A stretch of DNA of 64,000 nucleotides. Origin: Balanoglossus misakiensis. Lineage: Eukaryota > Hemichordata. This document shows positions 46,740 to 60,741 of this stretch, in pieces (position 1 is the first letter of the stretch; each line of letters begins with the position of its first letter). The stretch lies in NCBI GenBank assembly GCA_040954595.2, contig CM082583.2:930001-994000 (forward strand), in the 5' to 3' direction. Under the pieces are notes generated by a model that had not been told where the DNA came from, made no database searches, and worked only from the letters and a program-made list of their open reading frames with translations. The translations under genes were made by a program, and so were the position numbers.

Positions 46740-48785
46740 GATGAACGGGAATTCAATGTTAGAAATCCGTGTGGAAAGTATCTCTACCCGTTTGGAACTA
46801 AGAAAAGAATTTATTCTTATTTATTTTGTAAAAAAACAATATTTCGAAAAAAAGTCGAAAATGGTAATTATGTCTTGGGTGATTCAAATTATACCGCCTT
46901 TTCTGGAATTTGCAGCACTTTTTACAAGAGAACGACACTTCATGCTCTATAATATTTCCGAAAATGAAGAAAAGAGTTAATTTTTTATGATTTTTTAAAA
47001 TTTACCATTTTTGTCAAAATATGGCCAAAATGGCTATTTTTTCTTGAATTCCGTCAATATCTCAGCATTTTTGGAGTGGTCGAAAGTTTTAACATACAAT
47101 CAACATGTCATATATGATCAGGCACTAAATTCGAAGAACAAAGGTTTTTTATTTTTTTTTCTAAAAATGACATTTTCAAGGAAAATTTGGTAAAACGCAA
47201 TTTTGTCTGCAGTGAGCTAAATTAGACGGTCTTTTGTGGAATTTGTATCGATATATACATACGAAGAGCATTCTATACTCCATCAGATTTCCGAAAATGT
47301 AGAAAACAGGTATTTTTTGTAATTTTCAAAAATTTACCATTTTGACCGAATTGTGGCTAAAATTGTTATTTAAGTGTTGAATGCCGCCAGTGTCACTGCT
47401 TTTAAAAGTCATAAAAACTTTTAACATACAAGCAATTGTTTATATATGATAAGGTCACCGAATTAAAAAAATAAAGAATGTTTTGACTAAAAATGACCTT
47501 TTTGGTGCAAAAACGAATAAAACGCAATTTTGTATTAAATCAGCTCATTCAGAGTGCATTTTTATAATCAGCACCATTTTTACATATAATGGAAATTTCA
47601 TACATCATCAGATATCCAAATATGAAAAGATGATTTACATTTTAGATGATTGTCAAAAATTAGCTGATATCTGATAAATGTAGTATTGAACCGTTCTGTT
47701 CCCCCCCCCCCCTACATTATATGCGGTACGCTGATGTCAGCTTACCCGGCAGTACTGCAGGCCGTGCCCCCAACTAACGTCGGTGTTTGAAACGCCCTGG
47801 TTAAATTCGGGCTTTCTCTATAAATTGACAGGCAATAATGCAGTCCTACCGGAACAAATGTCGAGTGTTGACCCGCTGTGACTTTCCCTGTTCGGTTTGC
47901 CCGACTTAGCCAACGTCTTTGTACTAGAGTGTCGGGTCTTTTGCAGAGCCAGGCCGAAGGAAATCCGACTTGATCACCGTTGCTAACGAACGCTAATGTC
48001 TGTCATGGTGTGCCGGGGTTTTAGTCGAGCCAGGCCGTAGGAGATCTGACTTGATCATCGTGGTCAATGTACGCGTGTTTCCGCTCTATAGGGCCGGGGC
48101 TTCAGCTAAACCAGGCCGTAGGAAATCCGACGTAATCACCGTTGATAACTTACGCCAGTCTGTGTCATATAGAGCCGGTGCACCAGCCGAGTCACGCCGT
48201 AGGAAATCTTACTTGATCAACGTGGTCAATGTACGCCTGTTTCTGCTCTAGAGTGCCGGGGCTTCAGCTGAGCCAGGCCGTGGGAAACCCGACGTGATTA
48301 CCGTTGTTAACTTACGCCAGTTTGTGTCCTATATATAGTGCCGGGGCATCAGCCGTGCCAGGCCGAAGGAAATGTGAGTAGATCAACGTGGTCTCTGTAC
48401 GCGTGTTTCTGCTCTAGAGTGCCAGGGCTTTAGCCAAGCCATGCCGTAGGAAATCTGACTTGATCAACGTTGCTAACGAACGCTAATGTCTGTCATAGTG
48501 TGCCGGGGTTTTAGTCGAGCCAAGCCGTAGGAGATCAGACTTGATCAACGTGGTCTCTGTACGCGTGTTTCTGCTCTAGAGTGCCGGGGCTTTATCCAAG
48601 CCATGCCGTAGAAAATCTGACTTGATCACCGTTGCTAACGTACGCTAGTGTCTGTCATATTGTGACGGAGATTTAGCCGAGCCAGGCCGTAGAAAAATCG
48701 ACTTGTTCAACGTTACCAGTGTGCAACTGTTTCTGCTCTAGAGTGTCAGGGTTTTAGCCGACTTATGCTGTAGGAAATCTGAGTT
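46740..48785 (+). repeat. Satellite unit 20 (2046 bp, type II)
   Basis: Carries TTATTTAAGTGTTG near 47367, shared only with unit 22. Poly-C run of 12 (47701-47712). Block 47928-48785 has CGCTCTATAGGGCC near 48082, also only in unit 22. Confidence 0.93.
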
Positions 48786-50829
48786 GATGAACGGGAATTC
48801 AATGTTAGAAATCCGTGTGGAAAGTATCTCTACCCATTTGGAACTAAGAAAAGAATTTATTCTTATTTATTTTGTAAAAAAACAATATTTCGAAAAAAAG
48901 TCGAAAATGGTAATTTTGTCTTGGGTGATTCAAATTATACCGCCTTTTCTGGAATTTGCAGCACTTTTTACAAGAGAACGACACTTCATGCTCTATAATA
49001 TTTCCGAAAATGAAGAAAAGAGTTAATTTTTTATGATTTTTTAAAAATTTACCATTTTTGTCAAAATATGGCCAAAATGGCTATTTTTTCTTGAATTCCG
49101 TCAATATCTCAGCATTTTTGGAGTGGTCGAAAGTTTTAACATACAATCAACATGTCATATATGATCAGGCACTAAATTCGAAGAACAAAGGTTTTTTATT
49201 TTTTTTTCTAAAAATGACATTTTCAAGGATAATTTGATAAAACGCAATTTTGTCTGCAGTGAGCCAAATTAGACGGTCTTTTGTGGAATTTGTATCGATA
49301 TATACATACGAAGAGCATTCTATACTCCATCAGATTTCCGAAAATGTAGAAAACAGGTATTTTTTGTAATTTTCAAAAATTTACCATTTTGACCGAATTG
49401 TGGCTTAAATTGTTATTTTCGTGTTGAATGCCGCCAGTGTCACTGCTTTTAAAAGTCATAAAAACTTTTAACATACAAGCAATTGTTTATATATGATAAC
49501 GTCACCGAATTAAAAAAATAAAGAATGTTTTGACTAAAAATGACCTTTTTGGTGCAAAAACGAATAAAACGCAATTTTGTATTAAATCAGCTCATTCAGA
49601 GTGCATTTTTATAATCAGCACCATTTTTACATATAATGGAAATTTCATACATCATCAGATATCCAAATATGAAAAGATGATTTACATTTTAGATGATTGT
49701 CAAAAATTAGCTGATATCTGATAAATGTAGTATTGAAATGTTCTGTTCCCCCCCCCCCCCCTACATTATATGCGGTACGCTGATGTCAGCTTACCCGGCA
49801 GTACTGCAGGCCGTGCCCCCAACTAACGTCGGTGTTTGAAACGCCCTGGTTAAATTCGGGCTTTCTCTATAAATTGACAGGCAATAATGCAGTCCTACCG
49901 GAACAAATGTCGAGTGTTGACCCGCTGTGACTTTCCCTGTTCGGTTTGCCCGACTTAGCCAACGACTTTGTACTAGAGTGTCGGGTCTTTTGCAGAGCCA
50001 GGCCGAAGGAAATCCGACTTGATCACCGTTGCTAACGAACGCTAGTGTCTGTCATGGTGTGCCGGGGTTTTAGTCGAGCCAGGCCGTAGGAGATCTGACT
50101 TGATCATCGTGGTCAATGTACGCGTGTTTCCGCTCTAAAGGGCCGGGGCTTCAGCTAAACCAGGCCGTAGGAAATCCGACGTAATCACCGTTGATAACTT
50201 ACGCCATTCTGTGTCATATAGAGCCGGTGCACCAGCCGAGTCACGCCGTAGGAAATCTGACTTGATCAACGTGGTCAATGTACGCCTGTTTCTGCTCTAG
50301 AGTGCCGGGGCTTCAGCTGAGCCAGGCCGTAGGAAACCCGACGTGATTACCGTTGTTAACTTACGCCAGTTTGTGTCCTATATATAGTGCCGGGGCATCA
50401 GCCGTGCCAGGCCGAAGGAAATGTGAGTAGATCAACGTGGTCTCTGTACGCGTGTTTCTGCTCTAGAGTGCCAGGGCTTTAGCCAAGCCATGCCGTAGGA
50501 AATCTGACTTGATCAACGTTGCTAACGAACGCTAGTGTCTGTCATAGTGTGCCGGGGTTTTAGTCGAGCCAAGCCGTAGGAGATCAGACTTGATCAACGT
50601 GGTCTCTGTACGCGTGTTTCTGCTCTAGAGTGCCGGGGCTTTATCCAACCCATGCCGTAGAAAATCTGACTTGATCACCGTTGCTAACGTACGCTAGTGT
50701 CTGTCATATTGTGACGGAGATTTAGCCGAGCCAGGCCGTAGAAAAATCGACTTGTTCAACGTTACCAGTGTGCAACTGTTTCTGTTCTAGAGAGTCAGGG
50801 TTTTAGCCGACTTGTAGAAAATCTGAGTT
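48786..50829 (+). repeat. Satellite unit 21 (2044 bp, type II)
   Basis: Carries GGCTTAAATTG near 49402 and GATAACGTCACC near 49495, both shared with unit 23. Poly-C run of 14 (49748-49761). Block 49977-50829 ends like that of unit 19 (TTCTAGAGAGTCAGGG). Confidence 0.93.
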
Positions 50830-52872
50830 GATGAACGGGAATTCAATGTTAGAAATCCGTGTGGAAAGTATCTCTACCCGTTTGGAACTAAGAAAAGAAT
50901 TTATTCTTATTTATTTTGTAAAAAAACAATATTTCGAAAAAAAGTCGAAAATGGTAATTTTGTCTTGGGTGATTCAAATTATACCGCCTTTTCTGGAATT
51001 TGCAGCACTTTTTACAAGAGAACGACACTTCATGCTCTATAATATTTCCGAAATTGAAGAAAAGAGTTAATTTTTTATGATTTTTTAAAAATTTACCATT
51101 TTTGTCAAAATATGGCCAAAATGGCTATTTTTTCTTGAATTCCGTCAATATCTCAGCATTTTTGGAGTGGTCGAAAGTTTTAACATACAATCAACATGTC
51201 ATATATGATCAGGCACTAAATTCGAAGAACAAAGGTTTTTTATTTTTTTTTCTAAAAATGACATTTTCAAGGAAAATTTGGTAAAACGCAATTTTGTCTG
51301 CAGTGAGCCAAATTAGACGGTCTTTTGTGGAATTTGTATCGATATATACATACGAAGAGCATTCTATACTCCATCAGATTTCCGAAAATGTAGAAAACAG
51401 GTATTTTTTGTAATTTTCAAAAATTTACCATTTTGACCGAATTGTGGCTAAAATTGTTATTTAAGTGTTGAATGCCGCCAGTGTCACTGCTTTTAAAAGT
51501 CATAAAAACTTTTAACATACAAGCAATTGTTTATATATGATAAGGTCACCGAATTAAAAAAATAAAGAATGTTTTGACTAAAAATGACCTTTTTGGTGCA
51601 AAAACGAATAAAACGCAATTTTGTATTAAATAAGCTCATTCAGAGTGCATTTTTATAATCAGCACCATTTTTACATATAATGGAAATTTCATACATCATC
51701 AGATATCCAAATATGAAAAGATGATTTACATTTTAGATGATTGTCAAAAATTAGCTGATATCTGATAAATGTAGTATTGAACCGTTCTGTTCCCCCCCCT
51801 ACATTATATGCGGTACGCTGATGTCAGCTTACCCGGCAGTACTGCAGGCCGTGCCCCCAACTAACGTCGGTGTTTGAAACGCCCTGGTTAAATTCGGGCT
51901 TTCTCTATAAATTGACAGGCAATAATGCAGTCCTACCGGAACAAATGTCGAGTGTTGACCCGCTGTGACTTTCCCTGTTCGGTTTGCCCGACTTAGCCAA
52001 CGTCTTTGTACTAGAGTGTCGGGTCTTTTGCAGAGCCAGGCCGAAGGAAATCCGACTTGATCACCGTTGCTAACGAACGCTAATGTCTGTCATGGTGTGC
52101 CGGGGTTTTAGTCGAGCCAGGCCGTAGGAGATCTGACTTGATCATCGTGGTCAATGTACGCGTGTTTCCGCTCTATAGGGCCGGGGCTTCAGCTAAACCA
52201 GGCCGTAGGAAATCCGACGTAATCACCGTTGATAACTTACGCCAGTCTGTGTCATATAGAGCCGGTGCACCAGCCGAGTCACGCCGTAGGAAATCTTACT
52301 TGATCAACGTGGTCAATGTACGCCTGTTTCTGCTCTAGAGTGCCGGGGCTTCAGCTGAGCCAGGCCGTGGAAAACCCGACGTGATTACCGTTGTTAACTT
52401 ACGCCAGTTTGTGTCCTATATATAGTGCCGGGGCATCAGCCGTGCCAGGCCGAAGGAAATGTGAGTAGATCAACGTGGTCTCTGTACGCGTGTTTCTGCT
52501 CTAGAGTGCCAGGGCTTTAGCCAAGCCATGCCGTAGGAAATCTGACTTGATCAACGTTGCTAACGAACGCTAATGTCTGTCATAGTGTGCCGGGGTTTTA
52601 GTCGAGCCAAGCCGTAGGAGATCAGACTTGATCAACGTGGTCTCTGTACGCGTGTTTCTGCTCTAGAGTGCCGGGGCTTTATCCAAGCCATGCCGTAGAA
52701 AATCTGACTTGATCACCGTTGCTAACGTACGCTAGTGTCTGTCATATTGTGACGGAGATTTAGCCGAGCCAGGCCGTAGAAAAATCGACTTGTTCAACGT
52801 TACCAGTGTGCAACTGTTTCTGCTCTAGAGTGTCAGGGTTTTAGCCGACTTATGCTGTAGGAAATCTGAGTT
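50830..52872 (+). repeat. Satellite unit 22 (2043 bp, type II, copy of unit 20)
   Basis: Same private variants as unit 20, about 4090 bp downstream. Poly-C run only 8 (51792-51799). Block 52015-52872. Confidence 0.93.
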
Positions 52873-54918
52873 GATGAACGGGAATTCAATGTTAGAAATC
52901 CGTGTGGAAAGTATCTCTACCCGTTTGGAACTAAGAAAAGAATTTATTCTTATTTATTTTGTAAAAAAACAATATTTCGAAAAAAAGTCGAAAATGGTAA
53001 TTTTGTCTTGGGTGATTCAAATTATACCGCCTTTTCTGGAATTTGCAGCACTTTTTACAAGAGAACGACACTTCATGCTCTATAATATTTCCGAAAATGA
53101 AGAAAAGAGTTAATTTTTTATGATTTTTTAAAAATTTACCATTTTTGTCAAAATATGGCCAAAATGGCTATTTTTCTTGAATTCCGTCAATATCTCAGCA
53201 TTTTTTGAGTGGTCGAGAGTTTTAACATACAATCAACATGTCATATATGATCAGGCACTAAATTCGAAGAACAAAGGTTTTTTATTTTTTTTTCTAAAAA
53301 TGACATTTTCAAGGAAAATTTGATAAAACGCAATTTTGTCTGCAGTGAGCCAAATTAGACGGTCTTTTGTGGAATTTGTATCGATATATACATACGAAGA
53401 GCATTCTATACTCCATCAGATTTCCGAAAATGTAGAAAACAGGTATTTTTTGTAATTTTCAAAAATTTACCATTTTGACCGAATTGTGGCTTAAATTGTT
53501 ATTTTCGTGTTGAATGCCGCCAGTGTCACTGCTTTTAAAAGTCATAAAAACTTTTAACATACAAGCAATTGTTTATATATGATAACGTCACCGAATTAAA
53601 AAAATAAAGAATGTTTTGACTAAAAATGACCTTTTTGGTGCAAAAACGAATAAAACGCAATCTTGTATTAAATCAGTTCATTCAGAGTGCATGTTTTATA
53701 ATAAGCACCATTTTTACATATAATGGAAATTTCATACATCATCAGATATCCAAATATGAAAAAATGATTTAGATTTTAGATGATTGTCCAAAATTAGCTG
53801 ATATCTAATAAATGTAGTATTGAACCGTTCTGTCCCCCCCCCCCTTACATTATATGCGGTACGCCGATGTCAGCTTACCCGGCAGTACTGTAGGCCGTGC
53901 CCCCAACAAACGTCGGTGTTTGAAACGCCCTGGTTAAATTCGGGCTCTCTCTATAAATCGACAGGCAATAATGCAGTCCTACCGGAACAAATGTCGAGTG
54001 TTGACCCGCTGCGACTTTCCCTCTTCGGTTTGCCCAACTTAGCCAACGTCTTTGTACTAGAGTGTCGGGTCTTTTGCAGAGCCAGGCCGAAGGAAATCCG
54101 AGTTGATCATCGTTGCTAACGAACGCTAGTGTCTGTCATGGTGTGCCGGGGTTTTAGTCGAGCCAGGCCGTAGGAGATCTGACTTGATCATCGTGGTCAA
54201 TGTACGCGTGTTTCCGCTCTAAAGTGCCGGGGCTTCAGCTAAACCAGGCCGTAGGAAATCCGACGTAATCACCGTTGATAACTTACGCCATTCTGTGTCA
54301 TATAGAGCCGGTGCACCAGCCGAGTCACGCCGTAGGAAATCTGACTTGATCAACGTGGTCAATGTACGCCTGTTTCTGCTCTAGAGTGCCGGGGCTTCAG
54401 CTGAGCCAGGCCGTAGGAAACCCGACGTGATTACCGTTGTTAACTTACGCCAGTTTGTGTCCTATATATAGTGCCGGGGCATCAGCCGTGCCAGGCCGAA
54501 GGAAATGTGAGTAGATCAACGTGGTCTCTGTACGCGTGTTTCTGCTCTAGAGTGCCAGGGCTTTAGCCAAGCCATGCCGTAGGAAATCTGACTTGATCAA
54601 CGTTGCTAACGAACGCTAGTGTCTGTCATAGTGTGCCGGGGTTTTAGTCGAGCCAAGCCGTAGGAGATCAGACTTGATCAACGTGGTCTCTGTACGCGTG
54701 TTTCTGCTCTAGAGTGCCGGGGCTTTATCCAACCCATGCCGTAGAAAATCTGACTTGATCACCGTTGCTAACGTACGCTAGTGTCTGTCATATTGTGACG
54801 GAGATTTAGCCGAGCCAGGCCGTAGAAAAATCGACTTGTTCAACGTTACCAGTGTGCAACTGTTTCTGCTCTAGAGTGTCAGGGTTTTAGCCGACTTATG
54901 CTGTAGGAAATCTGAGTT
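52873..54918 (+). repeat. Satellite unit 23 (2046 bp, type II then III)
   Basis: AT block matches unit 21 until about 53650, then changes to type III (CAATCTTGTATT, GCATGTTTTATAATAAGC). Poly-C run of 11 (53834-53844). Block 54061-54918 is nearly that of unit 24. Confidence 0.93.
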
Positions 54919-56967
54919 GATGAACGGGAATTCAATGTTAGAAAACCCGTGTGGAAAGTATCTCTACCCGTTTGAAACTAAGAAAAGAATTTATTCTTAT
55001 TTATTTTGTAAAAAAGACAATTTTTCGAAAAAAAGTCGAAAAATTGCAATTTTGTCTTGGGTGATTCAAATTATACCGCCTTTTCTGGAATTTGCAGCAC
55101 TTTTTACAAGAGAACGACACTTCATGCTCCATAATATTTCCGAAAATGAAGAAAAGAGTTATTTTTTTATGATTTTTCAAAAATTTACCATTTTTGTCAA
55201 AATATGGCCAAAATGGCTATTTTTCTTGAATTCCGTCAATATCTCAGCATTTTTGGAGTGGTCGAGAGTTTTAACATACAATCAACATGTCATATATGAT
55301 CAGGGCACCAAATTCGAAGAACAAAGGTTTTTTTTTTTTTTTTCTAAAAATGACATTTTCAAGGAAAATTTGGTAAAACGCAATTTTGTCTGCAGTGAGC
55401 CAAATTAGACGGTCTTTTGTGGAATTTGTATCGATATGTACATACGAAGAGCATTCTACACTCCATCAGATTTCCGAAAATGTAGAAAACAGGTATTTTT
55501 TGTAAATTTCAAAAATTTACCATTTTGACTAAATTGTGGCTAAAATTGTTATTTTCGTGATGAATGCCGCCAGTGTCACTGCTTTTAAAAGTCATAAAAA
55601 CTTTTAACATACAAGCAATTGTTTATATATGATCAGGTCACCGAATTAAAAAAATAAAGAATGTTTTGCCTAAAAATGACCTTTTTGGTGCAAAAACGAA
55701 TAAAACGCAATCTTGTATTAAATCAGTTCATTCAGAGTGCATGTTTTATAATAAGCACCATTTTTACATATAATGGAAATTTCATACATCATCAGATATC
55801 CAAATATGAAAAAAATGATTTAGATTTTAGATGATTGTCCAAAATTAGCTGATATCTAATAAATGTAGTATTGAACCGTTCTGTCCCCCCCCCTTACATT
55901 ATATGCGGTACGCCGATGTCAGCTTACCCGGCAGTACTGTAGGCCGTGCCCCCAACAAACGTCGGTGTTTGAAACGCCCTGGTTAAATTCGGGCTCTCTC
56001 TATAAATCGACAGGCAATAATGCAGTCCTACCGGAACAAATGTCGAGTGTTGACCCGCTGCGACTTTCCCTCTTCGGTTTGCCCAACTTAGCCAACGTCT
56101 TTGTACTAGAGTGTCGGGTCTTTTGCAGAGCCAGGCCGAAGGAAATCCGACTTGATCACCGTTGCTAACGAACGCTAGTGTCTGTCATGGTGTGCCGGGG
56201 TTTTAGTCGAGCCAGGCCGTAGGAGATCTGACTTGATCATCGTGGTCAATGTACGCGTGTTTCCGCTCTAAAGTGCCGGGGCTTCAGCTAAACCAGGCCG
56301 TAGGAAATCCGACGTAATCACCGTTGATAACTTACGCCATTCTGTGTCATATAGAGCCGGTGCACCAGCCGAGTCACGCCGTAGGAAATCTGACTTGATC
56401 AACGTGGTCAATGTACGCCTGTTTCTGCTCTAGAGTGCCGGGGCTTCAGCTGAGCCAGGCCGTAGGAAACCCGACGTGATTACCGTTGTTAACTTACGCC
56501 AGTTTGTGTCCTATATATAGTGCCGGGGCATCAGCCGTGCCAGGCCGAAGGAAATGTGAGTAGATCAACGTGGTCTCTGTACGCGTGTTTCTGCTCTAGA
56601 GTGCCAGGGCTTTAGCCAAGCCATGCCGTAGGAAATCTGACTTGATCAACGTTGCTAACGAACGCTAGTGTCTGTCATAGTGTGCCGGGGTTTTAGTCGA
56701 GCCAAGCCGTAGGAGATCAGACTTGATCAACGTGGTCTCTGTACGCGTGTTTCTGCTCTAGAGTGCCGGGGCTTTATCCAACCCATGCCGTAGAAAATCT
56801 GACTTGATCACCGTTGCTAACGTACGCTAGTGTCTGTCATATAGTGACGGAGATTTAGCCGAGCCAGGCCGTAGAAAAATCGACTTGTTCAACGTTACCA
56901 GTGTGCAACTGTTTCTGCTCTAGAGTGTCAGGGTTTTAGCCGACTTATGCTGTAGGAAATCTGAGTT
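54919..56967 (+). repeat. Satellite unit 24 (2049 bp, type III)
   Basis: AT block appears identical to unit 25. Poly-C run of 9 (55885-55893). Block 56110-56967. Confidence 0.94.
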
Positions 56968-59017
56968 GATGAACGGGAATTCAATGTTAGAAAACCCGTG
57001 TGGAAAGTATCTCTACCCGTTTGAAACTAAGAAAAGAATTTATTCTTATTTATTTTGTAAAAAAGACAATTTTTCGAAAAAAAGTCGAAAAATTGCAATT
57101 TTGTCTTGGGTGATTCAAATTATACCGCCTTTTCTGGAATTTGCAGCACTTTTTACAAGAGAACGACACTTCATGCTCCATAATATTTCCGAAAATGAAG
57201 AAAAGAGTTATTTTTTTATGATTTTTCAAAAATTTACCATTTTTGTCAAAATATGGCCAAAATGGCTATTTTTCTTGAATTCCGTCAATATCTCAGCATT
57301 TTTGGAGTGGTCGAGAGTTTTAACATACAATCAACATGTCATATATGATCAGGGCACCAAATTCGAAGAACAAAGGTTTTTTTTTTTTTTTTCTAAAAAT
57401 GACATTTTCAAGGAAAATTTGGTAAAACGCAATTTTGTCTGCAGTGAGCCAAATTAGACGGTCTTTTGTGGAATTTGTATCGATATGTACATACGAAGAG
57501 CATTCTACACTCCATCAGATTTCCGAAAATGTAGAAAACAGGTATTTTTTGTAAATTTCAAAAATTTACCATTTTGACTAAATTGTGGCTAAAATTGTTA
57601 TTTTCGTGATGAATGCCGCCAGTGTCACTGCTTTTAAAAGTCATAAAAACTTTTAACATACAAGCAATTGTTTATATATGATCAGGTCACCGAATTAAAA
57701 AAATAAAGAATGTTTTGCCTAAAAATGACCTTTTTGGTGCAAAAACGAATAAAACGCAATCTTGTATTAAATCAGTTCATTCAGAGTGCATGTTTTATAA
57801 TAAGCACCATTTTTACATATAATGGAAATTTCATACATCATCAGATATCCAAATATGAAAAAAATGATTTAGATTTTAGATGATTGTCCAAAATTAGCTG
57901 ATATCTAATAAATGTAGTATTGAACCGTTCTGTCCCCCCCCCCCTTACATTATATGCGGTACGCCGATGTCAGCTTACCCGGCAGTACTGTAGGCCGTGC
58001 CCCCAACAAACGTCGGTGTTTGAAACGCCCTGGTTAAATTCGGGCTCTCTCTATAAATCGACAGGCAATAATGCAGTCCTACCGGAACAAATGTCGAGTG
58101 TTGACCCGCTGCGACTTTCCCTCTTCGGTTTGCCCAACTTAGCCAACGTCTTTGTACTAGAGTGTCGGGTCTTTTGCAGAGCCAGGCCGAAGGAAATCCG
58201 ACTTGATCACCGTTGCTAACGAACGCTAGTGTCTGTCATGGTGTGCCGGGGTTTTAGTCGAGCCAGGCCGTAGGAGATCTGACTTGATCATCGTGGTCAA
58301 TGTACGCGTGTTTCCGCTCTAAAGTGCCGGGGCTTCAGCTAAACCAGGCCGTAGGAAATCCGACGTAATCACCGTTGATAACTTACGCCATTCTGTGTCA
58401 TATAGAGCCGGTGCACCAGCCGAGTCACGCCGTAGGAAATCTGACTTGATCAACGTGGTCAATGTACGCCTGTTTCTGCTCTAGAGTGCCGGGGCTTCAG
58501 CTGAGCCAGGCCGTAGGAAACCCGACGTGATTACCGTTGTTAACTTACGCCAGTTTGTGTCCTATATATAGTGCCGGGGCATCAGCCGTGCCAGGCCGAA
58601 GGAAATGTGAGTAGATCAACGTGGTCTCTGTACGCTTGTTTCTGCTCTAGAGTGTCAGGGCTTTAGCAAAGCCATGCCGTAGGAAATCTGACTTGATCAA
58701 CGTTGCTAACGAACGCTAGTGTCTGTCATAGTGTGCCGGGGTTTTAGTCGAGCCAAGCCGTAGGAGATCAGACTTGATCAACGTGGTCTCTGTACGCGTG
58801 TTTCTGCTCTAGAGTGCCGGGGCTTTATCCAACCCATGCCGTTGAAAATCTGACTTGATCACCGTTGCTAACGTACGCTAGTGTCTGTCATATTGTGACG
58901 AGATTTAGCCGAGCCAGGCCGTAGAAAAATCGACTTGTTCAACGTTATCAGTGTGCAACTGTTTCTGCTCTAGAGTGTCAGGGTTGTAGCCGACTTATGC
59001 TGTAGGAAATCTGAGTT
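56968..59017 (+). repeat. Satellite unit 25 (2050 bp, type III, near-copy of unit 24)
   Basis: Poly-C run of 11 (57934-57944). Block 58161-59017 follows unit 24 to about 58630, then changes to the type IV form (GTGTCAGGGCTTTAGCAAAGCC). Confidence 0.94.
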
Positions 59018-60741
59018 GATGAACGGGAATTCAATGTTAGAAAACCCGTGTGGAAAGTATCTCTACCCGTTTGAAACTAAGAAAAGAATTTATTCTTATT
59101 TATTTTGTAAAAAAGACAATTTTTCGAAAACAAGTCGAAAATGGTAATTTTGTCTTGGGTGATTCAAATTATACCACATTTTCTGGAATTTGCAGCACTT
59201 TTTACAAGAGAACGACACTTCATGCTCCATAATATTTCCGAAAATGAAGAAAAGAGTTTTATTTTTTATGATTTTTTAAAAATGTACCATTTTGTCAAAA
59301 TATGGCCAAAATGGCTATATTTTCTTGAATTCCGTCAATATCTCTGCATTTTTGAAGTGGTCGAAAGTTTTAACATACAATCAACATGTCATATATGATC
59401 AGGGCACCAAATTCGAAGAACGAAGGTTTTTTTATTTTATTTTTCTAAAAATGACATTTTCAAGGAAAATTTGGTAAAACGCAATTTTGTCTGCAGTGAG
59501 CCAAATTAGACGGTCTTTTGTGGAATTTGTATCGATATATATATACGAAGAGCATTCTATACTCCATCAGATTTCCGAAAATGTAGAAAACAGGTATTTT
59601 TTGTAATTTTCAAAAATTTACCATTTTGACCAAATTGTGGTTAAAATTGTTATTTTCGTGTTGAATGCCGCCAGTGTCACTGCTTTTAAAAGTCATAAAA
59701 ACTTTTAACATGCAAGCAATTGCTTATATATGATCAGGTCACCGAATTAAAAAAATAAAGAATGTTTTGCCTAAAAATGACCTTTTTGGTGCAAACACGA
59801 ATAAAAGCAATTTTGTATTAAATCAGCTCATTCAGAGTGCATTTTTTATAATCAGCACCATTTTTACATATAATGGAAATTTCATACATCATCAGATATC
59901 CAAATATGAAAAAAATGATTTAGATTTTAGATGATTGTCCAAAATTAGCTGATATCTAATAAATGTAGTATTGAACCGTTCTGTCCCCCCCCCCTACATT
60001 ATATGCGGTACGCCGATGTCAGCTTACCCGGCAGTACTGCAGGCCGTGCCCCCAAATAACGTCGGTGTTTGAAACGCCCTGGTTAAATTCGGGCTTTCTC
60101 TATAAATTGACAGGCAATAATGCAGTCCTACCCGAACAAATGTCGAGTGTTGACCCGCTGTGACTTTCCCTCTTCGGTTTGCCCGACTTAGCCAACGTCT
60201 TTGTACTAATGTGTCGGGTCTTTTGCAGAGCCAGGCCGAAGGAAATCCGACTTGATCACCGTTGCTAACGAACGCTAGTGTCTGTCATGGTGTGCCGGGG
60301 TTTTAGTCGAGCCAGGCCGTAGGAAATCTGACTTGATCAACGTGGTCAATGTACGCCTGTTTCTGCTCTAGAGCGCCGGGGCTTCAGCTGAGCCAGGCCG
60401 TAGGAAACCCGACGTGATTACCGTTGTTAACTTACGCCAGTCTGTGTCCTATATATAGTGCCGGGGCATCAGCCGTGCCAGGCCTAAGGAAATGTGAGTA
60501 GATCAACGTGGTCTCTGTACGCGTGTTTCTGCTCTAGTGCCGGGGCTTTATCCAAGCCATGCCGTAGAAAATCTGACTTGATCACCGTTGCTAACGTACG
60601 ATAGTGTCTGTCATATTGTGACGGAGATTTAGCCGAGCCAGGCCGTAGAAAAATCGACTTGTTCAACGTTACCAGTGTGCAACTGTTTCTGCTCTAAAGT
60701 CTCAGGGTTTTAGCCGACTTATGCTGTAGGAAATCTGAGTT
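59018..60741 (+). repeat. Satellite unit 26 (1724 bp, type IV, short block)
   Basis: Type IV AT block (ACCACATTTTCTGG near 59172); poly-C run of 10 (59985-59994); monomer block 60210-60741 with 6.5 monomers. Confidence 0.93.
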
